From contig CAYNSO010000001.1 of the NCBI GenBank assembly GCA_964399735.1, forward strand, positions 124,001 to 188,000: DNA of 64,000 nt, written 5' to 3'. Shown in pieces: positions 44,879 through 53,778 of this stretch. The notes beneath the pieces are model-generated. The model had not been told where the DNA came from and did no database searches. It worked only from the letters and a program-made list of their open reading frames with translations. The stretch is from Fontivivens sp964399735. Its GTDB lineage: Bacteria > Zhuqueibacterota > Zhuqueibacteria > Residuimicrobiales > Krinioviventaceae. The stretch's first letter is position 1. Every line of letters begins with the position of its first letter. The position numbers were made by a program, and so were the translations under genes.

Positions 44879-45694
44879 GTGTCAATATCATCAATAAACT
44901 TTTTGAGCCTTAACCAATCTCTGCAAAATATAAAAACCGGGCGGCTAATAGCTCAGACCCGATCAAATCAGGCGGCCAGTAAAGAGCCGTCTCAAGATGT
45001 GTTGCTGATGATTGAACCGGAAAAAACGGGTAAACAAAACACTTTGGTTGATTTGAATGTTGCCCGCCAAAGTTCATTCAACTTGCAAATGGATTACCAG
45101 GATAACCAGGTTCAGTTACATTCAGCCAATGGCTTTTATAGCTTTGAACAGCAGCGCCTGGATCTAACCATGGGGTTTGAATTCTCCTCGCGCAGCGAAA
45201 TAAACGGGCAGATCGTAGAGAACCGATTTAAATTAAACTTGTCAATATCGATTGAAAATACAAGAATTAGTCAAGGCGCTGTCAAGCTGCAAAAAGAAGA
45301 TATCAATTTATATATTTTACGTATTGTAAAAACACTTGGCGATTATGCCAAAGAAAAAGATATCAATATCGCCGCTCTTTTTCTTGATGATATGGAAGAG
45401 CTCGCTACTATCAAGGATGGTAAATTACTTGAACAAATTTTTGCCCTGGTTTCGGCAATGTTCTGGACAAAAAAGTTGTTAAACAGCGATGCAGAAAATT
45501 CTCTTTTATATATTCCCCGTAAAAAACAAAATGTTCCCGAAATTAATCAGGAACAAGTTTCAAAAATAAATATCAATTTTTCTATACAAGAACAATTTTC
45601 ACTAACCAAAAGTTCAGGGGGCAACAAACAGGCACTTGAAACAGAAACAACAAACCAAACAGAATCTGGCACTGAATTGAAAGAGCCGGTTTAA
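44879..45694 (+). CDS. hypothetical soluble protein, possible paralogue of the preceding gene
   Basis: 271 residues, GTG start, weak ribosome site. Middle region FYSFEQQRLDLTMGFEF, FKLNLSISIENTRISQGAV, DINLYILRIVKTLGDYAKE has the same pattern as the upstream protein (QQ-x-L-x-L-x-F strand, second strand, short turn ending in G, then an amphipathic helix). No signal peptide or membrane helix; the C-terminal 60 residues are polar and probably disordered. Function unknown. Convergent with the next gene, 11 bases apart. Confidence 0.6.
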   Translation: MSISSINFLSLNQSLQNIKTGRLIAQTRSNQAASKEPSQDVLLMIEPEKTGKQNTLVDLNVARQSSFNLQMDYQDNQVQLHSANGFYSFEQQRLDLTMGFEFSSRSEINGQIVENRFKLNLSISIENTRISQGAVKLQKEDINLYILRIVKTLGDYAKEKDINIAALFLDDMEELATIKDGKLLEQIFALVSAMFWTKKLLNSDAENSLLYIPRKKQNVPEINQEQVSKININFSIQEQFSLTKSSGGNKQALETETTNQTESGTELKEPV

Positions 45695-45705
45695 CGAGAC
45701 AGAAC

Positions 45706-45933
45706 TCAGGCGCTCTTAACATTCAACAGTGTTACCAGTCGTTCATGCACAGCGGCCGGCACCTGAATTTCTTGCATACACTTGAAAAGATTTACAGTAT
45801 TTTTCATGGATGACAACTGGTTTCGGCAATCGCTGCAGGTTTCCAGATGACGTTTGATTTTCTCGCAAACCTCGGAATTTATATCCTCGGCTAACGCTTC
45901 GCACAATTGATTAAGAATTTCATCACATTCCAT
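45706..45933 (-). CDS. stand-alone zinc-finger anti-sigma-like protein
   Basis: 75 residues. The putative zf-HC2 zinc motif H-x3-C-x2-C is present (RHLETCSDC), preceded by an N-terminal helix with CDEILNQLCEAL. This is the zinc-binding anti-sigma module of ECF regulators, but there is no membrane helix and no recognisable sigma gene beside it; the frame immediately upstream (46144-45923) is short and unlike a sigma factor. Could sequester a sigma encoded elsewhere. zf-HC2 without sigma also occurs in other contexts. Confidence 0.7.
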   Translation of the reverse strand: MECDEILNQLCEALAEDINSEVCEKIKRHLETCSDCRNQLSSMKNTVNLFKCMQEIQVPAAVHERLVTLLNVKSA

Positions 45934-46233
45934 AATAAACCATTACTTGAATTTTAGTTTTAAATTTTTTCTGATAATTCATTTTGATTAATTGCTGATA
46001 AAGTGATCGAGTCAATTTTGACATTTTGATAATTTTATTATTAGATGCAGTAATCCGGTTTAGGATACAGGAAAATGAAAACAGGTTATTTGCAGCCAGA
46101 AGCTGTTCAAAATCAAGCACAGATAACCGGCGGCTATTTTTCAAAAACCATTTAAATATTGAAAAATATACAAAAAAAAATTATAAAGTTAAAGTAAAGT
46201 TTGTGAAAGCTCAAAAAGGGTTAATCGACAGGG
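45934..46233. other. intergenic region before the zinc-finger gene
   Basis: 300 AT-rich bases between the M23 peptidase stop and the zinc-finger start. A 73-codon minus-strand frame (46144-45923) overlaps the zinc-finger gene by 11 bases but has no similarity I recognise and odd composition; probably not a gene. No terminator or promoter stands out. Confidence 0.4.
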
Positions 46234-47175
46234 TCAATCCAGAAAGTAACTTTTCGGATTTAAATTGATTTGGTTATGAATTACTTCGTAATGCAAATGC
46301 GGCCCGGTAGCCCGACCGGTATCGCCGACCTTGCCGATGATTGTATAACGGGTTACTTTTTGTCCCGGCTGAACAAGCACTTTTGAAAGGTGAGCATACT
46401 TGGTGTAGAAACCATTATTATGATCGATAATAACATATTTACCCCGTAATTGATTTGGCGTATAACGGGATACTGCTTCCAAAACAGTTCCGTAAGCTGT
46501 TGCCATCACATCCGCGCCACGCGGAGCAACCAGATCCACACCATTATGATGTTTTCGCTCTTTGGTAAATGGATCAAGGCGGTAGCCAAACTGGTCGCCC
46601 ATACGGGCATTTTTTACCGGATATACTGATGGGGTACTTTTAAGTAAAGTTTTATTTTGATTATATTTAAATTTTATAGCTTGACGACTTTTGGTCAACA
46701 AATCAACCCTCTGCGTAATATTGTTAATTTCCTGATCGACATTCGCAAGCAGATTAACAAGTTCTTCATTAACCGAGGAATAATTAGAAAAAGTTTCATT
46801 CGATTGACCACCAACACCCAGTCTGCGGATATCCATACTTACGGTAGGTAAATCAACAAACACGCGCAAATCTTCATCTTTTCTCTCTAGATTAATAACA
46901 CTTTTATTCAGATTTTTCATTTTTTCATCAAGAAAAACAAGTTGCTGAGATAACTGGCGGTTGGTCTTTTTTAAATGGGCTATTTTCCAGTCATTATAAG
47001 CAAAGGATAATAACCGTAAAAGCTGAATAAAAACAAATAACAAAAAAATTGAAATGATAAATAGTGAAAGAAAAAGTTTTTTCCAATCCAGGATAATTTG
47101 CCTTGCATTTGAAGCGCCAAGAGAAAATGACATCATTTTCAACCGTGAATGTTTTAAATCGCTAACTTTATCCAT
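46234..47175 (-). CDS. M23-family (LytM) metallopeptidase
   Basis: 313 residues. One membrane helix at about 33-53, a coiled coil (about 62-100, and again 135-165), then a C-terminal LytM domain. Zinc ligands are present: HHNGVD (H-x3-D) and HLHYE (HxH), with the preceding FGYRLDPFT, YGTVLEAV and HLSKVLVQPGQKV blocks. It should cut peptidoglycan cross-links in the periplasm or act as a regulator of amidases; the intact zinc site favours activity. It has a strong own promoter. Confidence 0.92.
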   Translation of the reverse strand: MDKVSDLKHSRLKMMSFSLGASNARQIILDWKKLFLSLFIISIFLLFVFIQLLRLLSFAYNDWKIAHLKKTNRQLSQQLVFLDEKMKNLNKSVINLERKDEDLRVFVDLPTVSMDIRRLGVGGQSNETFSNYSSVNEELVNLLANVDQEINNITQRVDLLTKSRQAIKFKYNQNKTLLKSTPSVYPVKNARMGDQFGYRLDPFTKERKHHNGVDLVAPRGADVMATAYGTVLEAVSRYTPNQLRGKYVIIDHNNGFYTKYAHLSKVLVQPGQKVTRYTIIGKVGDTGRATGPHLHYEVIHNQINLNPKSYFLD

Positions 47176-47246
47176 AGCATTGCTTCTGCCTGATTTGTTT
47201 TGGCTGTTAATTTGTTACTTACAATTTAGCAAAAATTGTACCAAAA

Positions 47247-47276
47247 ATTATATTGACATAAATTCATAATTTTCAA
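47247..47276 (-). promoter_or_regulatory. promoter of the M23 peptidase gene
   Basis: -35 TTGAAA at 47276-47271, 18-bp spacer, perfect -10 TATAAT at 47252-47247, 72 bases upstream of the start codon. Confidence 0.6.
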
Positions 47277-47457
47277 TCTATTAAAAACAAAACACTGTTC
47301 AAATTTTATAGGAAATATTGACCAAAAGGAACAATTACTGTGTAAAATATACCCAAGTGCTGTGTTTGTAATATATTACATCAATATATGCAAGTGATGA
47401 CAAAATTTGATTTTGTATTTTCCCCTGGCGCTTGGCGCCCGTGCTGCCATACAGAGT

Positions 47458-48120
47458 TTATTTCTCAATGACCAGCCGATACAGGGTATGCCCGCTTTGC
47501 AGGTATTTCCGCTCAAACGGGGTTATCGGCATTTCGGGGATGAATGATTCAATAACAACAGACCTGCCCGTAATCAATTGATAAGCAAAAGAAAATTCCT
47601 GTAAATAGATGAGCCAGTTACTGCGCAATTCGATGATATTTCCCAGTTGAATAAGTTGTGGAAAGACCGGATGGCCATGAAATCTTTTTTTTATGTCTTT
47701 TTTCAGAGGCCAGGGATTGGGATAGTATAAAAAATGTTTATCAACCGGCCATTGTTCATGGAAGACAAGACGCCAAAAATCAAACAGATCGGCGCGTACC
47801 AGGTAGTAATTAACCGAAAGTGGGTTATTAAACAATTTGTTTTTTTGCAAACGATGGAAAGACTTGTCAATACCTAATACAATATGTTCCGGATTTTGTT
47901 GGGCGAGGTGCAGGGTGCTCTCTCCCACTCCGCAGCCGGAATCTAGAATAATTGGTTGATTACGGGCCTGAATGATTCGTTCGATTTCCTGAAAAGCATT
48001 CAAGGTATGCCGCGAAATCGGTTTTAAAAAATTATGATGGAGATGTTTTTCAAGGACGTGTTTCAAATTGTTGTGTATGCCGGTTTGGTTAGAAGTAATA
48101 ACACGGCTTGGATTATTCAT
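47458..48120 (-). CDS. trmB: tRNA (guanine-N7)-methyltransferase-like protein
   Basis: 220 residues from the ATG at 48120, preferred over a GTG 17 codons earlier that lacks any ribosome site. SAM-dependent methyltransferase fold: ILDSGCGVGESTLHLA is the SAM motif, VLGIDKSF follows, and YYPNPWPLKKDIKKRFHGHPVFP matches the TrmB block (PDPWPKKRHxKRR), with R-to-D/K changes that make it divergent. The last block TPFERKYLQSGHTLYRL fits the TrmB C-terminus (TxxExR). Expected to methylate G46 of tRNA. Confidence 0.83.
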   Translation of the reverse strand: MNNPSRVITSNQTGIHNNLKHVLEKHLHHNFLKPISRHTLNAFQEIERIIQARNQPIILDSGCGVGESTLHLAQQNPEHIVLGIDKSFHRLQKNKLFNNPLSVNYYLVRADLFDFWRLVFHEQWPVDKHFLYYPNPWPLKKDIKKRFHGHPVFPQLIQLGNIIELRSNWLIYLQEFSFAYQLITGRSVVIESFIPEMPITPFERKYLQSGHTLYRLVIEK

Positions 48121-48382
48121 GTTTTTCACTCGTACACGATTTATTGGGCAAACGATACTTTTAGCAATCACATTTAGACAACATTTATTTCAGATTATCC
48201 AATTTACTTTTACCGGAAAAATTCATATATTAAATTGGCTGTTAAAATTGGATACAGAGTATTAAAATACAAACAAAAATCCGCTTTTAAAACATTTGTT
48301 TTATGAAGCAAATTATAAACACATTGTTTTTTAACAGATTTTATTCAAACAGCGTTAAATGTACGCAGACACTGGATAAAAG

Positions 48383-49474
48383 ATGTACCGGTATAAAAGA
48401 ATACAGGAAATGATAATATTTTTCATACTTGTTGGAATAATGATTTTTTCTTGCGCTGATAAAGAAAAAAATCCACTCAAGCCGATGGAAAATCAAAATA
48501 ATTACAACCCTCCTTCCACACAACCACTGGATCCGTTTGTTCAGAACAGGTTGCTGGCAAAAAGCATAAACCTGAGCACCCTGGAAGCCGAAAGCGAAGG
48601 CGCCTGGGGCAGTATGTTGACTGAAGAATATTTTCAGCTTATCAAAGACATTGGTTTTACTGCAATACGGTTGCCCGTGCGTTGGTCAACTCACATGATG
48701 GATACCGCACCATTTACTATTGATGAAACATACCTGCAACGGGTGGAATGGGCTGTGAACCAGGCGCTTTCCCGCAAGCTGGCTATAATTATCAATAGCC
48801 ACCATTTTGACGGAATTTATGATGAGCCGGATGCCTGGCAGGAAAAATTTTTGGCCTCATGGGAAAAAATTGCTGATTATTTTAAAAATTACCCGGATGA
48901 ACTCTTTTTTGAAATTTTGAATGAACCAAATGGCAATCTTACGCCTGCAAAATGGAATATTCTGTTAAAAGATGCCCTGACGATAATCCGCAAAACCAAT
49001 CCGGGACGTACAGTCATTATTGGCCCAACAAACTGGAATGCCTATGATGCCCTGCCCCGGCTGGAATTACCGGAAGAAGACCAGAATATTATTGTTACAA
49101 TTCACTATTATTTGCCATTTAATTTTACTCACCAGGGGGCAGGCGATTGGGTTGATGGCGCAAATGAATGGCTGGGGACACAATGGATCGGCTCCCGGAC
49201 AGAGAGGCAAGCAGTAGACAGCCATCTGGATAGTGCGGTAAGATGGTCTCAGCAGCAAAACCGACCTTTATATCTGGGTGAATTTGGATCATATTACCGT
49301 GCAGATAAAAATTCTCGACTGGTCTGGACCAGATACATTGCCCGTAGCGCTGAATCACGCTCAATTAGTTGGGGTTACTGGGAATTTCACAGCGGTTTTG
49401 GAGTTTATGATCCTGATTTAAAAATATGGAATGATTATTTGATCTATGCCTTGTTAGAAAAAAAACTGGAATAA
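48383..49474 (+). CDS. GH5-family glycoside hydrolase lipoprotein
   Basis: 363 residues. N-terminal lipoprotein signal ending IMIFSC (cysteine at about 24), then a (beta/alpha)8 cellulase-type barrel: AIRLPVRWSTHM, VIINSHHFDG, the acid/base in FFEILNEPNG and the nucleophile in YLGEFGSYY, with WGYWEFHSGFGVYDP near the end. All are diagnostic of GH5. Likely an endo-beta-glucanase or mannanase on the cell surface or in the periplasm. Monocistronic. Confidence 0.9.
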   Translation: MYRYKRIQEMIIFFILVGIMIFSCADKEKNPLKPMENQNNYNPPSTQPLDPFVQNRLLAKSINLSTLEAESEGAWGSMLTEEYFQLIKDIGFTAIRLPVRWSTHMMDTAPFTIDETYLQRVEWAVNQALSRKLAIIINSHHFDGIYDEPDAWQEKFLASWEKIADYFKNYPDELFFEILNEPNGNLTPAKWNILLKDALTIIRKTNPGRTVIIGPTNWNAYDALPRLELPEEDQNIIVTIHYYLPFNFTHQGAGDWVDGANEWLGTQWIGSRTERQAVDSHLDSAVRWSQQQNRPLYLGEFGSYYRADKNSRLVWTRYIARSAESRSISWGYWEFHSGFGVYDPDLKIWNDYLIYALLEKKLE

Positions 49475-49628
49475 TATCTGTCTGTAATTGATTTGCTATT
49501 TTAAATCACCTCTGGCAGTTTAAAGGAATTTTACACCAGGCACATTTGTTTGAGCATAAATTAAAAATTGCTACATGATCAGGAAATTAGCCTGTTTTTT
49601 ACATATTCACCATCAGGGAGGGTAGATA

Positions 49629-50078
49629 ATGAAAAAAACCAGAATATTTGTGCTCATTGTCGTTTTGTTATTTCTCGTTATTCAATTCATTCCGGTTAAA
49701 AGAGATAATCCTCCGGTTGCAGCGGATATGTCGGACAATGAACCGGTAAAAGCAATTTTTCAAAAATCCTGTTATGATTGTCACTCGAATGTCACGAACT
49801 GGCCATGGTATAGTTATGTGGCGCCGGTTTCCTGGCTGGTTGCGTTTGATGTGCATAAAGGCCGCGAATATATCAACTTTTCCGATTGGAGCAATTTAAA
49901 GCCCAAACAAATAAATTATTATAAAGAAAATATCTGGTTTGAAATTAACAATAACAAAATGCCGATAAAACCATACTTGATAATCCATCCTGATGCCAAA
50001 ATAAGTGAAACAGAACGAGAATTAATAAAAACCTGGGCAACTTTCCAGGATACAACTGTCAGCTCTGTTTCCCTTTGA
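49629..50078 (+). CDS. haem-binding c-type cytochrome-like protein
   Basis: 149 residues. Signal anchor at about 4-22, then a single CxxCH motif (CYDCHSN) and the family pattern NWPWYSYVAPVSWLVAFDVHKGREYINFSDW, which matches the haem_bd family of small periplasmic haem proteins. GGAGGG lies upstream of the ATG. The CPBP gene follows after 16 bases. Electron partner unknown. Confidence 0.9.
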   Translation: MKKTRIFVLIVVLLFLVIQFIPVKRDNPPVAADMSDNEPVKAIFQKSCYDCHSNVTNWPWYSYVAPVSWLVAFDVHKGREYINFSDWSNLKPKQINYYKENIWFEINNNKMPIKPYLIIHPDAKISETERELIKTWATFQDTTVSSVSL

Positions 50079-50094
50079 TTCTTTTGCTGAGCCA

Positions 50095-50772
50095 ATGCCT
50101 TCCGAAAAAGTGAAAACCAGTCTAATGTTTCTTCCCGTGGCGGCAATTATTACAGGGTTATATCTATTCAACAGTTTATGGATTGCCATTGCCCTGTATT
50201 TTAGTATTATTATTTTTTCTCTGATTCTATTTCACGAATCCAGTTTTCCTCAAAAAATCTTTATGGGTAAAAATTTCCGGCTGACTGTATTGCTTTCCTT
50301 TCTAACAGCCAGCAATGGTTTTCTCGTTTATTATCTTTGGCCAATACTTGAAAAACCTGGTATGCCCCTTGCAGATATTCTTGTTAAACTTGGGCTAACT
50401 GAACAATTGTGGATACTTTTGATCCTTTGTTATTGCCTGTTAACTCCGGTTTTGGAAGAGTATTTCTGGCGAGAGTTGATGGGTAGTCAAAAAAAAACCC
50501 CGGATTTATCAGATTTTATGTATGCAGGTTATCATGTTCCTACACTTTTAATTTTTGTCAAACCGGTTTTTGCCTTGATAATTTTTTTCGTTTTAACAGC
50601 AGCAGCATGTATTTGGCGTAATATTCGAAATTCTCAAAATGGTTTATTTGTACCGGTAGTTTCACACTTTATAGCTGATGTGAGCACGATTTTTGCAATA
50701 TATTTATCAAGTAATAATATGATTATCAATCATAGAGTTGCTGTAAAAAATATTCTTTACTTTAATTTCTGA
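50095..50772 (+). CDS. CPBP-family intramembrane metalloprotease-like protein
   Basis: 225 residues with six or so hydrophobic segments. LEEYFWRELM matches the EExxxR motif and VVSHFIADVST the late histidine-aspartate motif; the middle motif is AGYHVPTL, weaker. Likely membrane protease of the CPBP group but more divergent than the one at 24163. Weak ribosome site. Substrate unknown. Confidence 0.7.
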   Translation: MPSEKVKTSLMFLPVAAIITGLYLFNSLWIAIALYFSIIIFSLILFHESSFPQKIFMGKNFRLTVLLSFLTASNGFLVYYLWPILEKPGMPLADILVKLGLTEQLWILLILCYCLLTPVLEEYFWRELMGSQKKTPDLSDFMYAGYHVPTLLIFVKPVFALIIFFVLTAAACIWRNIRNSQNGLFVPVVSHFIADVSTIFAIYLSSNNMIINHRVAVKNILYFNF

Positions 50773-50852
50773 AAAAACTACATTTATATAATCAAGACAA
50801 GTTACGCTAAATCACAATTTACTAACTAACCCTAGAAAATTGGGGCAATACT

Positions 50853-52097
50853 ATGGCAAATTTTGATGCTCAGGCTGGAAAACTCGGAAGGGTTCTATTT
50901 GTCGATGATGAAGCCAGTGTTTTAAATGTAATCCGCGATACTCTGTTTCAAAATGAATTTGATATCATTACCGCGCCCGGTGGTCGTCAAGCCTTGCAGG
51001 TACTTGAAGAAGAACAGATCGATTTAATTATCAGCGATGTTCGTATGCCCGAAATGGACGGCATACAACTTTTGGACGCGGTGAAAAAGAAATGGCCCTC
51101 AATCATTCGTGTCATGTTGAGCGGTTTTGTGGATGAGTCGATTGCATTACAGTCCCTGACCAATGGGCTGGTTTCTACTTATTTTCCCAAACCCTGGGAT
51201 ACATTAGAATTAAAAGAAGATATTATTCGTTTATTAAAATTTCACAAGACTTTTAAAAACGAAAAAATATTAAACCTTATGAACAGCCTTGACCGGCTTC
51301 CCAGTTTGCCAATGCTATACCAGTATTTCATGAGCGCTTTTCACCGTGAAGCCTCCTTTGATGAATTTGCCGATATTATAAAGCAGGATGTTTCCGTTGC
51401 AACAAAAATCCTTCATATTGCCAATTCCGCATTCTATCGCCGCCTTGGCGAACCAACAGCCTCTATTGAACATGCTATAATGACTATGGGTTTGAACGCT
51501 GTAAAGAATATTGTTCTGGCTGTTACTTTATCCACACAAAAGCCGCTTAATTCCCGACAAACTCAATATTTTCAGGAAATTATTGACCATTCATCAATTG
51601 TAAATAAATATATTCAATTGTTTTATAAAATGAAATATATGAAGCCATTAAACAGCAAATTCAATTCAGTAGGCATTACCCATGATATTGGAAAAATCAT
51701 TCTGCTTCAATACTTTCCTGATCGTTTTGAACAAATTATGGATCATAAAAAAAATCATGCCTATATGACATTTTATGACTGTGAACTTGATCTCGGTTTT
51801 TCCGGTAATACTCATGCCGAGGTTGGCGCATTTTTATTGAACTTGTGGAATCTGCCACAGATCAGCGTTGAAGTGGCGTTATTTCACCATTCGGTAACTA
51901 CCGATTTATCAAAAAATAATGATATTCTACTGGTTTCCAGGTTTACCAATGATCTGGTAATGATGATCGCAGCCAACGACGACATTCATGAAATCGATTT
52001 TGCCGAATTTAATTATATTGAAATTCCGGTGAACAACATTATCAAAATTGCCGAGGAGATTAAAACTGATTTACACGAAATTAACAATGCAATATAA
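50853..52097 (+). CDS. response regulator with C-terminal HDOD domain
   Basis: 414 residues. Receiver domain 10-130: FVDDEASVLNVIRD, phosphorylated Asp in IISDVRMPEMDG, and Lys in YFPKPWDTL. HDOD domain about 145-345: LPSLPMLYQYFMSAF, IIKQDVSVATKILHIANSAFY, ITHDIGKIILLQYFP. HDOD keeps an HD-like DIGK but not the full phosphodiesterase set, so it is regarded as a signalling output of unknown ligand. No histidine kinase is adjacent; the kinase must be elsewhere. Followed by pfkB-dinB-tal on the same strand. Confidence 0.92.
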   Translation: MANFDAQAGKLGRVLFVDDEASVLNVIRDTLFQNEFDIITAPGGRQALQVLEEEQIDLIISDVRMPEMDGIQLLDAVKKKWPSIIRVMLSGFVDESIALQSLTNGLVSTYFPKPWDTLELKEDIIRLLKFHKTFKNEKILNLMNSLDRLPSLPMLYQYFMSAFHREASFDEFADIIKQDVSVATKILHIANSAFYRRLGEPTASIEHAIMTMGLNAVKNIVLAVTLSTQKPLNSRQTQYFQEIIDHSSIVNKYIQLFYKMKYMKPLNSKFNSVGITHDIGKIILLQYFPDRFEQIMDHKKNHAYMTFYDCELDLGFSGNTHAEVGAFLLNLWNLPQISVEVALFHHSVTTDLSKNNDILLVSRFTNDLVMMIAANDDIHEIDFAEFNYIEIPVNNIIKIAEEIKTDLHEINNAI

Positions 52098-52139
52098 ACT
52101 CTCCAGTTACTAAAAAAAGAATTCTAAAAAAATATAACC

Positions 52140-53045
52140 ATGCTTGATGTAACAATTGTTGGTAATGTTGGTATCGACACAAACCTGTATTACGGGGACG
52201 ATCTTGATTCGCAGGTAGAATCAAATTTTACAGAAAATATTGATTGCATTGGCCAAGCAGGGGGCTATGCCAGCCGCGGTTTTGCACGCCTGGGGTTTCG
52301 CACAGCTTTTACAGGGTATATTGGTAATGATGCGAATGGACATTATATTAAAGAGACTTTTGTAAAAGAAGCTATAAATACAGATGCGATATTTATTGAT
52401 GCAGCGGGAACTAATCGCAGTATTAATTTTATGTATCGTGATGGACATCGTCGTAATTACTATGATGGGAAAAGCCACATGACACTGGTACCGGACTTGC
52501 AAGTATGCCGGTCAATCCTGAGTAAATCGAGACTTGTGCACTTTAATATACCAAACTGGGGTAGATTGCTCCTGCCCATTGCCAGGGAGTGTGGCGCGAC
52601 AATTTCCTGTGACATTCAGGATGTTACCAATGTTTACGACGCCTATCGGCGTGATTTTATAGACTATGCCGATATTTTATTTTTTTCTTGTGTTAATCAT
52701 GCCAATCCGCACGACACGATCAAGTCGCTGCTGGAGATAAACCCGCGCCTGATTGTCATTGCCGGCTTGGGCGCCAGAGGATGTGCTCTTGGTACGGTTG
52801 AGAATATACAATTATTTGCATCACTTGAGCTTGCAACTCCGGTTATCGATACAAATGGCGCCGGCGATAGTCTTGCCGTCGGTTTTTTAAGCAGCTATGT
52901 TTTGGATGGCTATTCTTTGACCGATTCTATTTTACGTGGTCAGATTGCTGCTCGCTACGTATGCACCTTGAAAGCAACTTCGGATTGTCTTATTACCCGG
53001 CAGCAAATTGATGAATATTATCGACATTTTTTAAATCAATGCTAA
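52140..53045 (+). CDS. PfkB-family carbohydrate kinase
   Basis: 301 residues. Ribokinase-like fold: N-terminal GYASRGFARLGFRTAFTGYIGNDANG and the C-terminal catalytic DTNGAGDSLAVGFL with the anion hole and base Asp. Substrate class (ribose, fructose, adenosine) is not decidable. Starts 42 bases after the HDOD regulator. Confidence 0.88.
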   Translation: MLDVTIVGNVGIDTNLYYGDDLDSQVESNFTENIDCIGQAGGYASRGFARLGFRTAFTGYIGNDANGHYIKETFVKEAINTDAIFIDAAGTNRSINFMYRDGHRRNYYDGKSHMTLVPDLQVCRSILSKSRLVHFNIPNWGRLLLPIARECGATISCDIQDVTNVYDAYRRDFIDYADILFFSCVNHANPHDTIKSLLEINPRLIVIAGLGARGCALGTVENIQLFASLELATPVIDTNGAGDSLAVGFLSSYVLDGYSLTDSILRGQIAARYVCTLKATSDCLITRQQIDEYYRHFLNQC

Positions 53046-53143
53046 TTCCTAGTTTAAATTTTTCGCTGAAAAAGGATCGGCAATATCTGGTTTTTGATGT
53101 AAATTATAAAGTATGATTATATTATTCACAAACCGGAGACTCT

Positions 53144-53665
53144 ATGGAAACAATTAATCCTCACGAACCGCAGTCACATTATCAAATATATTTTGACCTG
53201 GTTCCACCCGGAGATATCATTGAAATACTGCATAAACAACAGGAAACTGTTGTCAAAACATTTCAATCGATCACAGATGATAAAGCATTAGCCCGCTATG
53301 CTCCAAATAAATGGAGTATCAAGGAATTGTTTGGTCACATAATCGACAGCGAACGGATACTCAATTATCGGGTATTATGTATTGGCCGGAATGAAAAAAA
53401 TCCCCTGCCTGGATGGGATCAGGATGAATACATTCGTCAGGCAAACTTTGATGATCAAACAATGGCTGAGTTAATAAACCAGTTTGTTATTGCAAGAATG
53501 GGGTTTATTGCTCTGTATCAATCTTTTACGACCGAAGCATTACAAAATGTTGGCGTTGCCAATCATCATCATTTATCTCCACGGCTTATCGCCCGGATTC
53601 TGATTGGCCATCTTGCCCATCATTTAAATGTATTACAGGACAAGTATCATATAACCATATTATAA
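53144..53665 (+). CDS. DinB-family protein
   Basis: 173 residues. Four-helix DinB_2-type bundle: KWSIKELFGHIIDSERILNYR and LIARILIGHLAHHLNVLQDKY carry the metal histidines (His in FGHI and the HLAHH pair). Such proteins are metal-dependent thiol S-transferase-like; role here unknown. GGAG upstream of the ATG. Confidence 0.88.
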   Translation: METINPHEPQSHYQIYFDLVPPGDIIEILHKQQETVVKTFQSITDDKALARYAPNKWSIKELFGHIIDSERILNYRVLCIGRNEKNPLPGWDQDEYIRQANFDDQTMAELINQFVIARMGFIALYQSFTTEALQNVGVANHHHLSPRLIARILIGHLAHHLNVLQDKYHITIL

Positions 53666-53778
53666 TCTATTTCGGGCCAGTAATAATTGACCTCAGCCAG
53701 GTTGTATCAAGAAATATTAACAGGCATTTGTCTGTTCTGTAATGTAAATACATTGTTTGAAATATAAAGGGAAATATA

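Noticed and set aside
45923..46144. 73-codon frame overlapping the zinc-finger gene as a possible sigma factor
   Set aside because: The translation lacks sigma region 2 or 4 patterns and is rich in Asn/Lys/Leu like translated AT-rich spacer.
47425..47443. GC-rich GGCGC/GCGCC hairpin after trmB
   Set aside because: Five-bp stem with no T-run; too weak to call a terminator.
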